64,000 bases of DNA from Halomonas fontilapidosi (GTDB lineage Bacteria > Pseudomonadota > Gammaproteobacteria > Pseudomonadales > Halomonadaceae), in the NCBI RefSeq assembly GCF_014192285.1, contig NZ_JACHXQ010000002.1:96968-160967 (forward strand), read 5' to 3'. Numbering within the stretch: the first letter of the stretch is position 1; each line of letters begins with the position of its first letter. Under the pieces are notes generated by a model that saw only the letters and a program-made list of their open reading frames with translations, searched no databases and was not told where the DNA came from. A program made the position numbers and the translations under genes. Positions 35,535 through 45,480 of the stretch are shown here, piece by piece.

Positions 35535-36152
35535 GCCCAATACTCGCCACAACAATGCGCCTACTGCGACGAATGCTAGCAGATACGGAACGAAGAGGTC
35601 TGAATACGCTTTATCAGCCAATATTACTTTCACCCACGCACTAGCTTTCATTCTTTCGTACGAAAATACAGGTATGCGGTGGGCCTCCCGATCTGGGTTG
35701 AAATCGCCCTTCGGATTCGCGACTCGAAGCACCAACTCGCGCGCCCAAAAATGCCCACCTATGTGCTCCTCGACAGGAATCGGCACAAATTCCTTTTTGT
35801 CGTCTTCATCCGCGAACTCTTGCCACCCTTCAGCGTGTGCCACTCCAGACTCTTCCTTGAATTTCTTTACTCGAGGATCAACGAACTCTCGATAGATTTT
35901 AGAACTCTCCAAGGTTTCTTGGACGAGTTTCCTAAACTCATCATGTTCCGGCTTTACGTAAAGCCAATATCGCCACAGCAAATAGGCCAAAGCGAGGTAC
36001 CCCAACGAAATAAGAAGTTCCGGATTCTCTAGCGATACACCGCCATTGATAAACGAAACTTCCTTGACTTGGCCTCCCGCGATTTCAAAAACGATGAGCC
36101 CAAGCGACATCGCAATAAGGTTTCTCCGCTGCCGATGAAGTTCTAGGTCCAT
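35529..36152 (-). CDS. Cassette 3: unknown 207-aa membrane protein
   Basis: Three hydrophobic segments are visible: residues 12-28, 46-65 (LLISLGYLALAYLLWRYWLY) and 184-204 (LFVPYLLAFVAVGALLW), separated by a hydrophilic domain of about 115 residues with the acidic stretch EFADEDDKKEF. No known family is recognised. The two-helix, soluble loop, one-helix plan is compatible with a sensor or effector anchored in the inner membrane. The gene lies wholly within one integron cassette. Confidence 0.75.
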   Translation of the reverse strand: MDLELHRQRRNLIAMSLGLIVFEIAGGQVKEVSFINGGVSLENPELLISLGYLALAYLLWRYWLYVKPEHDEFRKLVQETLESSKIYREFVDPRVKKFKEESGVAHAEGWQEFADEDDKKEFVPIPVEEHIGGHFWARELVLRVANPKGDFNPDREAHRIPVFSYERMKASAWVKVILADKAYSDLFVPYLLAFVAVGALLWRVLGA

Positions 36153-36177
36153 AGTGATGTCAACGTTCCAAATTTAC

Positions 36178-36249
36178 GCATAACGCCTACGCTCAGCTGT
36201 GCCGCAACCGCGCAGCGGTTAAGGCGGCAGCTGAAGCGTATTGTTGGCC
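36178..36249 (-). other. attC site of cassette 2
   Basis: A well-formed 72-nt site. Reading minus: core GGCCAAC (36249-36243), then AATACGCTTCAGCTG, a central hairpin (CCGCTGCGCGG), CAGCTGAGCGTAGGC and core GTTATGC (36184-36178). The arms ACGCTTCAGCTG and CAGCTGAGCGT pair with one bulge, as expected of an attC. Confidence 0.9.
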
Positions 36250-36290
36250 GTGCACCAAGGTACCACAGAACCTCCTGACCATATGTCCCG

Positions 36291-36752
36291 CTATAGCGCC
36301 CTTGCTAATGTGAATACGCCTAATAAGAAGAACACAAAAGACGCCACTACGAACGTGTAGCATAGGCCGTGATACCAGGTTTTTCCGTATCTTTCCGGCT
36401 CATTCACGAAGGGGTGAACGGCTTGCACCCAATCAATTGCTGCAATCGCATCCTCAAGGACTTTTCTTTTACGGTGCATGATCTTGGAGTACAACTGCCA
36501 CTGGAACCAGCTTGCAAAAAGGACACAGATTACGCCTAAGGCAAAGAGGACCATCGGCAGCCGCACAAACTGGGTTGGGTCACCAGCCTGCACTGCTTCC
36601 CTAACAAAAAGAAGTGAGGCTGCCATCACAGCAGCATTGAGCGACAGAACTAACTTAATCGGAAACTGTAGCGCCGTTGCGGTCTGGGCCGCGTAGAATT
36701 CGTGTTGACGCGTGTACACTTCGAATGTAACTCGCTTATGGTCTTCGCACAT
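36291..36752 (-). CDS. Cassette 2: unknown 153-aa membrane protein
   Basis: Three predicted membrane helices: about 30-49 (FPIKLVLSLNAAVMAASLLF), 65-84 (PMVLFALGVICVLFASWF) and 128-150 (LCYTFVVASFVFFLLGVFTL). An amphipathic cytoplasmic helix with basic residues (KIMHRKRKVLEDAI) links helices 2 and 3. No family is recognised. Small multi-helix proteins of this style occur as membrane effectors in defence operons, but nothing here proves that. The attC core begins 41 nt after the stop codon. Confidence 0.72.
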   Translation of the reverse strand: MCEDHKRVTFEVYTRQHEFYAAQTATALQFPIKLVLSLNAAVMAASLLFVREAVQAGDPTQFVRLPMVLFALGVICVLFASWFQWQLYSKIMHRKRKVLEDAIAAIDWVQAVHPFVNEPERYGKTWYHGLCYTFVVASFVFFLLGVFTLARAL

Positions 36753-36782
36753 GCCGGTTTACTCACGGTAACGGTTCTCGAC

Positions 36783-36860
36783 GGCCAACGCTTGGCACAC
36801 GTGCCGGTTTGGAGCCGCAGCGCGGCGGAAAAGCGGTCACCGTGCTGCCACTTGTTATAA
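36783..36860 (-). other. attC site of cassette 1
   Basis: 78 nt, reading minus from TTATAAC (36860-36854) through AAGTGGCAGCACGG and the central CGCCGCGCTGCGGC hairpin to CCGGCACGTGTGCCAAGC and core GTTGGCC (36789-36783). Arms GGCAGCACGG and CCGGCACGTGTGCC pair with small bulges. Confidence 0.85.
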
Positions 36861-36866
36861 GCCACC

Positions 36867-38108
36867 TCATCGAGGCAAGTGAAATGCCTGAACGGCAACA
36901 TGCACTTCTCGATTGGGATCGTCGTTGATGTGGAACCTGAACTGATACCAGCCTTCACCTGCCTCCTTTACGAAACCCAAGTGGTTGGGATGCTCCGAGG
37001 TGACTTCACGAATAGTTTCAAGCACCGGGGTGAATTCTTTGTTGGGAACGAACATCACCACAGCCGCCTTTGAATCCCGCCACGTTAGGTACGACAAGAG
37101 TTGAGTTATAGTTTCAAGGTAGCCTTTCTTTCCATGCCAATATTTTAGCTCAGCAACAAACACATTCGAGTTCTCATGGCGAAGAAGAATATCTGTTTTT
37201 CCCTTCTTATTGAAAGTTTCTCCTGTCGCCGAGCCCTCAAAATTAGGCTCTAAAATCAGCAATATATGGTCCCGAAGATGTTCTTCCTCCTTGTCGGTAT
37301 AAGTACTTGGTAAGCGTTCAAACTGCTTCCCCACATCGTGGATGATTTTGAGAATCTGACGATAGATTTCATCATCGAGCGTTGGTTCAGGCTTGTAGCC
37401 TTTAGCAGAAACATCAGGCTTAGGCTTGCTTGTTATGGCTGGAGTTCTTTTGGCTGGAACGGAAAACGTTCGTGGCGTGCCAGTTGCCTTCCGCACTGGA
37501 ATGCCCAACGATGAGATTACGTCGTGCTTCTTGAGCAATTGCGCTTTACGGGCATCAAACGCCTGGCTTAGCTGGGCCTCCAAGGACCCGTTGAACCTAA
37601 CCAAGTCTTTTGTAAGGTGCTGATTTTGCGAGGCCAGCTGAGAGACGACATTGTCTGCCTCTCGCTTAATGGCATCAGCTTCTTGGTTGAAGTTGATGAT
37701 CTCAAACTGGATTTCTTGACCAGAAACCATGATCCGGGGGGATGACATGCTATAGGTGCTCGCACGAACCTTGAGAAGCTGAGCATCACCCGAAAACGGA
37801 AGGTGAAACGTGTACACATCTTTTGGGTAAGACTGGCCATCATCAACAAAGTACGACCGCGGATGCCACTCAGCCGGGATCATTCGCTCTTCTACTGATA
37901 CCGTCAGCTCGTCTCCACAAATTTCCAATGGCGGTATGGAATACTCAGAAACCAAATGTTCGAGGTACTCGGCCTTGTTGACATTCAAGATGTAGTCATC
38001 GACTTGGTCCTTGATTGCCTGAAGCGCTTGACTCTTTCGATTCTCGAGCACTCTGAATCCGTCCAACTCTGAGAACGCCACAAATTCATTGCGCCCGTAA
38101 CGACTCAT
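36867..38108 (-). CDS. Cassette 1: candidate PD-(D/E)xK nuclease, 413 aa
   Basis: The first cassette after attI, with CCGGAG 6 nt before its ATG. The N-terminal 190 residues are of unknown fold and end in a predicted coiled coil (about 142-195, ADNVVSQLASQNQHLTKDL). A basic, Pro-rich linker (207-235) leads to a C-terminal domain with a PD-(D/E)xK pattern: E297 in TGETFNKKGKTDILL, D306, and E320-x-K322 in VFVAELKYWHGKKG. This spacing matches restriction-endonuclease-like nucleases. A defence role is inferred from the fold and its cassette context. It may also be a DNA-binding or sensing protein with a relaxed nuclease domain. Confidence 0.72.
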   Translation of the reverse strand: MSRYGRNEFVAFSELDGFRVLENRKSQALQAIKDQVDDYILNVNKAEYLEHLVSEYSIPPLEICGDELTVSVEERMIPAEWHPRSYFVDDGQSYPKDVYTFHLPFSGDAQLLKVRASTYSMSSPRIMVSGQEIQFEIINFNQEADAIKREADNVVSQLASQNQHLTKDLVRFNGSLEAQLSQAFDARKAQLLKKHDVISSLGIPVRKATGTPRTFSVPAKRTPAITSKPKPDVSAKGYKPEPTLDDEIYRQILKIIHDVGKQFERLPSTYTDKEEEHLRDHILLILEPNFEGSATGETFNKKGKTDILLRHENSNVFVAELKYWHGKKGYLETITQLLSYLTWRDSKAAVVMFVPNKEFTPVLETIREVTSEHPNHLGFVKEAGEGWYQFRFHINDDPNREVHVAVQAFHLPR

Positions 38109-38121
38109 ATAAACTCCGGTT

Positions 38122-38130
38122 GCTTATAAC
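38122..38130 (-). other. attI-cassette junction core site
   Basis: GTTATAAGC on the minus strand (38130-38122) is the point where the first cassette joins attI. It matches the inverted outer core of cassette 1 at 36854-36862 exactly over 9 nt. The rest of attI must lie within 38131-38300; it has no recognised consensus and holds no open frame. Confidence 0.75.
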
Positions 38131-38299
38131 AGGTATTAGACAGCGCGCTCGTTTATTGACTTGAATGAGCATGCGCGTTCAACAATCTTATCAGCGCAAC
38201 CTTTTTTCAGCTAACCCTGTGATTTCATGATACCCAAAGGAAAGCTTGGCCACCTATACAGAATTCGCGAGCTTGCGCGTTTTGCCAGCACCAATAATA

Positions 38300-38315
38300 C
38301 TGTATGCATATCCAT
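38300..38315. promoter_or_regulatory. Degenerate LexA box upstream of intI
   Basis: CTGTATGCATATCCAT keeps the left half (CTGT) and spacing of the LexA box CTGT-N8-ACAG, but the right half is CCAT (two of four bases match). It lies 20 nt upstream of the integrase start, the usual place for SOS control of integron integrases. It appears decayed. Confidence 0.45.
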
Positions 38316-38334
38316 GCATCGAGAGGGAGGCCTC

Positions 38335-38733
38335 ATGGAGACGCAGCGCAGGCCGCCGAAGCTGATGGACCGGGTCAAGGCCACCCTGCGGGTGAAACGC
38401 TACAGCCCGCGCACCGAGAAGACCTACTGCTACTGGATTCGCGATTTCATTCGTTTCCACGGCGTACGGCATCCCGCCAGCATGGGAGGCGCCGAGATAC
38501 GCGCCTTTCTGGAATATCTGGCAGTGGAGCGCCTGGCGGCGGCGGCCACTCGGAATCAGGCGCTGAATGCCCTCGTGTTTCTGTATCGTCGCGTTCTTTA
38601 TCAACCCTTGGGAGATATCGGAGGATTCTCGCGAGCCAGGCGGCCGCGACATCATCCCGCCGTCTTGTTTCATAAGGCAGTGGTGGGAAAGATTCAGCCA
38701 CGCTACCGCCCCTACCTGGGCATGTGGCGATGA
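38335..38733 (+). pseudogene. intI: Integron integrase IntI, truncated after the N-terminal domain
   Basis: A GAGAGGGAGG ribosome site precedes the ATG at 38335. Residues 7-100 match the SAM-like core-binding domain of integron integrases: PPKLMDRVKATLRVKRYSPR, then TEKTYCYWIRDFIRFHG, RHPASMG, and TRNQALNALVFLYRRVL. After FSRARRPRHHPAVL (about residue 111) the sequence leaves the family and stops at residue 132. The catalytic domain with the Arg-His-Arg-Tyr residues and the IntI-specific patch is missing in all frames downstream to nfo. It therefore cannot recombine cassettes. The orientation away from the cassettes is that of a genuine integron. Confidence 0.85.
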
Positions 38734-38907
38734 CCTCCGCCATCCATGCGATAGTCCCTGCGTGCCGCGCTATGCCACTCTCGAGGGCGCCGTATTGCAG
38801 CCTTGGCGCTTGAGCCTATGCGAGGCCTGGCGGGGTTGCAAAGTCGAGTTTGGTTGTCGCGGTGCTATGGTAGGGCCTTACCAACGCCATGATGGAAGGA
38901 ATCCCCC

Positions 38908-39756
38908 GTGAAATACCTCGGAGCCCATGTCAGTGCCGCCGGCGGCCCCGACCAGGCGGTGTTGCGCGCCGTGGAGATCGGCGCCGATGCCTTCGCCCTG
39001 TTCACCAAGAACCAGCGCCAGTGGAACGCCAAGCCGCTGACCGACGAGGCCATCGAGGCCTTCCGCACGGCCTGCGATAAACACGGCTTCGGCCCGGGGC
39101 AGATCCTTCCCCACGACAGCTACCTGATCAACCTCGGCCACCCGGAGCGCGCCGGGCTCGAGAAATCCCGCGCGGCCTTTCTCGACGAGTTCCAGCGCTG
39201 CGAGCAGCTCGGCCTCACCCTGCTCAACTTTCACCCCGGCAGCCACCTGAAGAAGATCAGCGAAGCCGAGTGCCTCACCCGCATCGCCGACTCCATCAAC
39301 CAGGTGCTCGCCGAGACCCGCGGCGTGACCGCGGTGATCGAGAACACCGCCGGCCAGGGCACCAACCTGGGTTGGCGCTTCGAGCACCTGGCCGAGATCA
39401 TCGACCAGGTCGAGGACAGATCGCGGGTCGGGGTCTGCATCGATACCTGCCACGCCTTCGCCGCGGGCTACGACCTACGCACACCAGAGGCCACCACCGC
39501 CACGCTGGATGAATTCGACAAGGTGGTGGGCTTGGCATACCTGCGCGGCATGCACCTGAACGATGCCAAGAGCGCATTTGCCAGCCGCGTCGATCGTCAT
39601 CACAGCCTGGGCCAGGGCAACATCGGGCTGGACGCCTTCACCACCCTCATGCGCGACCCGCGTATCGATGAGATCCCCATGGTGCTGGAAACCGTCGAGC
39701 CGGCGATCTGGGCCGAGGAGATCGCCTGGCTGCGCGCTCAGGTCACCACCACCTGA
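38908..39756 (+). CDS. nfo: Endonuclease IV (AP endonuclease)
   Basis: A 282-residue TIM-barrel nuclease of normal size. It shows [16 protein letters not shown], the zinc ligands in [24 protein letters not shown] and [15 protein letters not shown], and HLNDAKS and [11 protein letters not shown]. It cleaves abasic sites during base excision repair. It follows the broken integrase gene by 174 nt, a stretch with no other gene. Gene content returns to host-like GC here. Confidence 0.95.
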   Translation: MKYLGAHVSAAGGPDQAVLRAVEIGADAFALFTKNQRQWNAKPLTDEAIEAFRTACDKHGFGPGQILPHDSYLINLGHPERAGLEKSRAAFLDEFQRCEQLGLTLLNFHPGSHLKKISEAECLTRIADSINQVLAETRGVTAVIENTAGQGTNLGWRFEHLAEIIDQVEDRSRVGVCIDTCHAFAAGYDLRTPEATTATLDEFDKVVGLAYLRGMHLNDAKSAFASRVDRHHSLGQGNIGLDAFTTLMRDPRIDEIPMVLETVEPAIWAEEIAWLRAQVTTT

Positions 39757-39929
39757 GTAACGCCGCAAGCTAACGCCGCCCTGCCCTGGCGCGCGCCCTC
39801 AGTCGGGCCTATCGCGCCCGGATGCCGGATCGCCCCGCGCCCCGAGGGCCGCCTGCCTGCAGCCGCCCATTGGCTATGGTAGCGTGAAGGTTCCCCCCAT
39901 TGGCCCTTTCCAACGCAACGGAGGCGCGT

Positions 39930-41548
39930 GTGCTGACATGGCTGCAACGTCGGCTAGGATTGCAGACCATACCAGGAGTCTTCTTCACCTCGGCGGGCAT
40001 AGCGGCACTATTTGTCGCCATCGCGATTCCCTTTGACGAGGCCGTCGCCACCCATTTCGGCCAGCTCACCGGCTGGGTCGCCGCCAACCTCGGCTGGTTC
40101 TACATTCTGGCGGTCAGCGCGCTGCTGGTCTTCCTGCTCGGCCTGGCAGTAAGCCGCTATGGCAATATCCGCCTGGGCGACGACGACAGCCGCCCCGATT
40201 ACTCCAACCTTACCTGGTTCACCATGCTGTTCGCCGCCGGCATCGGTACCATCCTGATGTTCTGGGGTGTGGCGGAGCCGATTTCCCACTTCGCCCATCC
40301 GCCCTTCGATGGCGTCACGCCAGGCTCGGAGCGCGCGGCCAGCGATGCCATGACCCTCGCGCTGTATCACTTCGGCCTGCACACCTGGACCATTTTCGCC
40401 ATGCCGGGCTTGGCGATCGGCTACTTTGCCTACCGCCACCATCTCCCCATGCGCATCAGCAGCCTGTTATACCCCCTTCTGGGCGAACGCGCCTTTGGGC
40501 CCTGGGGCTGGGCCATCGATGTGATCGCCGTGCTGGGCACGCTGTTCGGGGTCGCCACCTCGCTGGGGCTGGGCACGCTGCGTTGAACAGCGGCCTGAAC
40601 TATCTGGTAGGCGCGCCCACCAGCCCACTGGTCCAGGTCGGCCTGATCGCCGTCATCACCGGCATCGCCGCTACCTCGGTCGCCCTCGGGCTGGACAAGG
40701 GCGTTCGCCGCCTCTCCCAGGTCAATATCGTCCTGGCCATGCTACTGCTGGCGTTCGTGGGGCTTGTCGGCCCCACGGTGTTCATTGCCGAGGGCATGGT
40801 GCAGAGCGTGGGCGACTACCTCAGCGCCCTGCCCTGGCTGGCCTTCTGGACCGAAACCTACAAGGAGACCGACTGGCAGCGGCAGTGGACCCTGTTCTAC
40901 TGGGCCTGGACCATTTCCTGGGCGCCCTATGTCGGCCTCTTCATTGCCCGCATTTCGCGGGGACGCACCATTCGCGAGTTCGTGGGCGGCGTGCTGTTTG
41001 CCCCCACGGCCTTCACGCTGGTGTGGTTCGGCATCTTCGGGCTCTCGGCCATCCAGGGGGAAATGAGCGGGCAGCTGTCGCTGGCGGACCAGGTGCAGCA
41101 GGACCCCTCGGTGGCCATCTTCGCCTTCCTGGAAGGCTTTCCGCTGACGAGTGTGGCCTCGGCCTTGAGCGTGGTCATCATTGTGATCTTCTTTACCACG
41201 TCGTCGGATTCCGCCTCGCTGGTGATCGATCTGTTGACCCGGCGCGATGATCAGCCTTCGCTGGTACGCCAGCGCATTTTCTGGGCCGTCGCGCAGGGCG
41301 GCATTGCCGCCACGCTGTTGCTGGCCGGCGGCCTGGATGCCCTGCAGAATGTGATCACCGCCCTGGGGCTTCCCTTCTGCATTCTGCTGGTGTTCATGGG
41401 TATCGCACTGCTTCGGGCGCTGCGGGCAGACTATCGCGGCTTCAGCGTCGACGAGCTCGTTCAGGGCAGGGCCTTTCCCGAGGTGGAGGGCTCCGCTACG
41501 CCGAAACAGGAGACCGCTGATGTATCAGAAACTATTGCTCGCCATTGA
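39930..41548 (+). pseudogene. BCCT family (betaine/choline/carnitine) transporter broken by a one-base frameshift
   Basis: Two frames, to 40586 and from 40583, together form one BCCT carrier of about 540 residues. The first ends LFGVATSLGLGTLR-stop and the next begins LNSGLNYLVGAP, where family members read continuously (GxLQLNSGLNYL). Loss of one base in CTGCAGTTG, now CTGCGTTG near 40577-40584, restores the frame. The second part carries YWAWTISWAPYVGLFIARISRGRTIREF, the BCCT signature, shown here in part (WTISWAPYVG). GTG at 39930 is the preferred start because GGAGG lies 5 nt before it. Without frameshifting only the first five helices would be made. A sequencing error is the other explanation. 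Confidence 0.82.
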
Positions 41549-42002
41549 CCCGGAAGACGATGGCGAGGGCAAGTGCGCCATCGCGGCGGCCGTGGAGCTG
41601 CTTGCCGACGACGGCGAGCTCCACCTGGCCAGCGTCTTCCACCCCGGCGGCGGCGGCTTTTTCCCCCATGTGACCGACGAGGCACCGCAGGAGAAGGAAG
41701 CCGAAGTCCGCAAGACCCTGGATCTGCTGGTGCGCAAGTACCTGCCGATGGATCGCACCGCCACCCTGCATGCCTTGGCCGGCAATGCCGGCGAGAAGCT
41801 GGTGGGCCTGGCGGCGCAGCTCGGTGCCGACCTGATAATCCTGGTGTCCCGCGGCAGCAGCGGGCACTGGCCGCTGCGCCGTGCCACCGTGGAGTACGTG
41901 GCGGTGAACGCCCCGTGTCGGGTGCTGGTGCTACCGGCGATGGAAAAGCAACAGGATGGCGCTCAGGCCGACGAGGGGGCGAAACACGACGGGGGGCAGT
42001 AG
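41520..42002 (+). CDS. Universal stress protein (UspA family)
   Basis: A 160-residue UspA-fold protein starting MYQKLLLAIDPEDDGEGK. The C-terminal nucleotide motif region reads VSRGSSGHWPLRRATVEYVA, in which the final Gly-Ser of the G-x2-G-x9-G(S/T) ATP motif is replaced by Ala-Thr, so ATP binding may be weak. It overlaps the BCCT frame by 29 nt. Usp proteins encoded with osmolyte carriers, such as TeaD with the ectoine TRAP system, can modulate transport; a similar partnership with the broken BCCT gene is inferred. Confidence 0.82.
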   Translation: MYQKLLLAIDPEDDGEGKCAIAAAVELLADDGELHLASVFHPGGGGFFPHVTDEAPQEKEAEVRKTLDLLVRKYLPMDRTATLHALAGNAGEKLVGLAAQLGADLIILVSRGSSGHWPLRRATVEYVAVNAPCRVLVLPAMEKQQDGAQADEGAKHDGGQ

Positions 42003-42006
42003 CTAA

Positions 42007-42138
42007 GTCGCCCATACGCCCCAGGCGGTGCGGCTCTGCCTGGGCGGGGCGCGCTCGCGGGTGGCGCTGACCCAGGCCCTGAAAGTGGTGAAGGAGACCC
42101 TGCAGGCGCCCCCGCCGATCCCGTGGCGCACACTCTGA
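42007..42138 (+). pseudogene. Possible C-terminal remnant of a MocR/PLP-type regulator
   Basis: After a TAA at 42004 the frame encodes VAHTPQAVRLCLGGARSRVA followed by LTQALKVVKETLQAPPPIPW and a stop. AVRLCLGGARSR resembles the C-terminal end of GntR/MocR aminotransferase-like regulators. No start codon or upstream part is present, so it would be a relic. In another frame (from about 42115) a further 50-codon stretch with Ala/Arg-rich sequence runs to 42261. Evidence is thin. Confidence 0.35.
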
Positions 42139-42249
42139 GTGCCGCCCAGCTCAAGGGCCGCCAGGAGGCCTTCGCGGACTACCGTCTGCGCGTGGCCGGG
42201 GTGCTCCGCGACTACGGCCAAGGATTGCTTACCGGCCTATCGCCATGGG

Positions 42250-42933
42250 CTAGACCCTGGGATTGATGGTCAAAGCGAGCATGGCCGAGAGATGGCACAG
42301 CGGCCTTCCTGACGCCTGCTGCAGCGCATTGAAGGCGTCCTGTACCCGCTGCTGGTCTCGCTGACTGGTAGGCGCCTGGTCAATGATGCCGGCGGCGACC
42401 AGGCGTGCCACCACATCGCTGGTCAGCAGGAACGTATCCTTGCCGACCAGGCGCAGGAAGCCGGCGGCGGAGCGTCCCCCCAGACGAGCGCCACGCTTCG
42501 CCAGTAGCCGCCACAGGCCGATGATGTCGGTACTCGGCCAATCGGCAATGAACTCGCCAAAGCTGCTCCCCCGCTCCTGGCGGATATCCAGGATGAATTG
42601 CGCGTTCCTGGGGATGGTCTGCAGCTTGGTTCGATGGCGAATGAGGCGATCATTCGTCATGAAGCCTTCGATCTGCTCCGGAGTGAGCAACACCATCTTC
42701 TCGGGCACAAACCCCCAGAAGGCGTCTTCGAAGGCAGGCCACCTGGCATCAACCACGGAATGCTGCATGCCGGCCCGAAACACCCGCCGACTCATGGCGG
42801 AAAGGTAGCGGTCATCCCCCAGCTGCTTGAGCTCGTCAGGCGTCAGCGCTCTGGGCAGGAAGGCCTCCATGGCGTCCTCGGATTCGAAACGATTGCGAAC
42901 TGTGTCTTGGAGCCACCGGTAATCAAGTGCCAT
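42250..42933 (-). CDS. DNA-3-methyladenine glycosylase I family protein
   Basis: A 227-residue protein with the family segment FRAGMQHSVVDARWPAFEDAF (shown in part: FRAGMQHSVVDARW) and DRLIRHRTKLQTIPRNAQFI, followed by SFGEFIADWP. These match the longer Tag-like glycosylases that remove 3-methyladenine from DNA; the zinc-ligand Cys residues of E. coli Tag are not visible, so it belongs to a divergent subgroup. It lies in a minus-strand group with a GNAT gene and an ABC exporter and shares no overlap with them. Confidence 0.72.
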   Translation of the reverse strand: MALDYRWLQDTVRNRFESEDAMEAFLPRALTPDELKQLGDDRYLSAMSRRVFRAGMQHSVVDARWPAFEDAFWGFVPEKMVLLTPEQIEGFMTNDRLIRHRTKLQTIPRNAQFILDIRQERGSSFGEFIADWPSTDIIGLWRLLAKRGARLGGRSAAGFLRLVGKDTFLLTSDVVARLVAAGIIDQAPTSQRDQQRVQDAFNALQQASGRPLCHLSAMLALTINPRV

Positions 42934-43001
42934 GCCTACCTCGTTCTGCCTGTGCCATCTCCGTCTTGTCCTCCATCAGCATGATGTGCCAATCCGCCGG
43001 T

Positions 43002-43508
43002 TCATGGCGCCAGCCACTTGTACATGATCAGGGCGTCGAGATAGCCGTTGACGGGATGGTGGAAGGCCTTGGGCAGGCGGCCTACCGTCTTGAAGCCAAG
43101 CCGGCTCCAGAGCCTTATGGCCCCTTCGTTGCTCGATGCCACGAAGTTGAACTGCATGGCCTTGTAGCCAAGTGCCCTTGCGACCTCCTGGGAGTGCTCG
43201 CACATCATGACGGCCAGGCCACGCCCCCTCGCCGCCGAGGCCACCATGTAGCCGCAGTTGCAGACGTGGTCGCCTGGGCCAGGCTGATTGGTCTTGAGGT
43301 AGTAGGTGCCGAGGATCTTGCCGGCCTCCTCGAGCACATAGGTCTTCCTCGGCGCCTCGAGCCATATCCCCTCTGCCTGCTCCCGGGTCACGTCACGCGG
43401 GTAGGCGTAGGTGTCGCCGGCGGCGGCGACCTCATGGAAGATCGGCCAGATCTGATCGAAGTCGTCCCTCCTGGCCTCTCGGATCGTTGCGGCTTCCCGA
43501 TGGTTCAT
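43002..43508 (-). CDS. GNAT family N-acetyltransferase
   Basis: A 168-residue GNAT protein starting MNHREAATIREARRDDFDQI. The acetyl-CoA motif is GYMVASAARGRGLAVMMCEHS (the R-G-R-G-L pyrophosphate loop) followed by AVRLWSRLGFKTVGRLPKAF-like text here read as AIRLWSRLGFKTVGRLP. The substrate is unknown. An open frame runs 31 codons further upstream without a better ribosome site, so the shorter start is chosen. Confidence 0.82.
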   Translation of the reverse strand: MNHREAATIREARRDDFDQIWPIFHEVAAAGDTYAYPRDVTREQAEGIWLEAPRKTYVLEEAGKILGTYYLKTNQPGPGDHVCNCGYMVASAARGRGLAVMMCEHSQEVARALGYKAMQFNFVASSNEGAIRLWSRLGFKTVGRLPKAFHHPVNGYLDALIMYKWLAP

Positions 43509-43546
43509 AACACCTCGCAAGACGGTGGGCACGGCTATTGCCGGCG

Positions 43547-45415
<1,869 letters not shown>

Positions 45416-45480
45416 GGCAGCAATCCGGTTGCGAGGGGTGACTCGAGTTCGACATGCTCGAGATCGATCGGCCGATACGC

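Larger units (their letters stand above)
34318..38733. mobile_element. Chromosomal integron relic: truncated intI plus four gene cassettes
   Basis: The element has the classic integron layout: an integrase gene reading right (38335 onwards), an attI region, and four cassettes reading left (minus strand), each one gene plus an attC. Base composition is far more AT-rich than both flanks, especially at 34400-35460. Each cassette begins with its own core site and ends in an attC whose outer arm is the inverted copy: GTTATAAGC (38130 and 36854), GTTGGCCGT (36789 and 36243), GTTATGCG (36184 and 35528), GTTGTGCA (35478 and 34403). This pairing is what circular cassette integration leaves behind. The integrase is cut after about 112 residues, so the array can no longer move by its own enzyme. 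It sits between the liuE terminator and nfo. Confidence 0.88.

Noticed and set aside
34300..38900. Genomic island inserted in a tRNA gene
   Set aside because: No tRNA or direct-repeat attachment site was seen at the borders; the integron layout explains the region.
40577..40586. Programmed frameshift in the BCCT gene
   Set aside because: No slippery heptamer or stimulatory structure is visible, and BCCT carriers are not known to use frameshifting.
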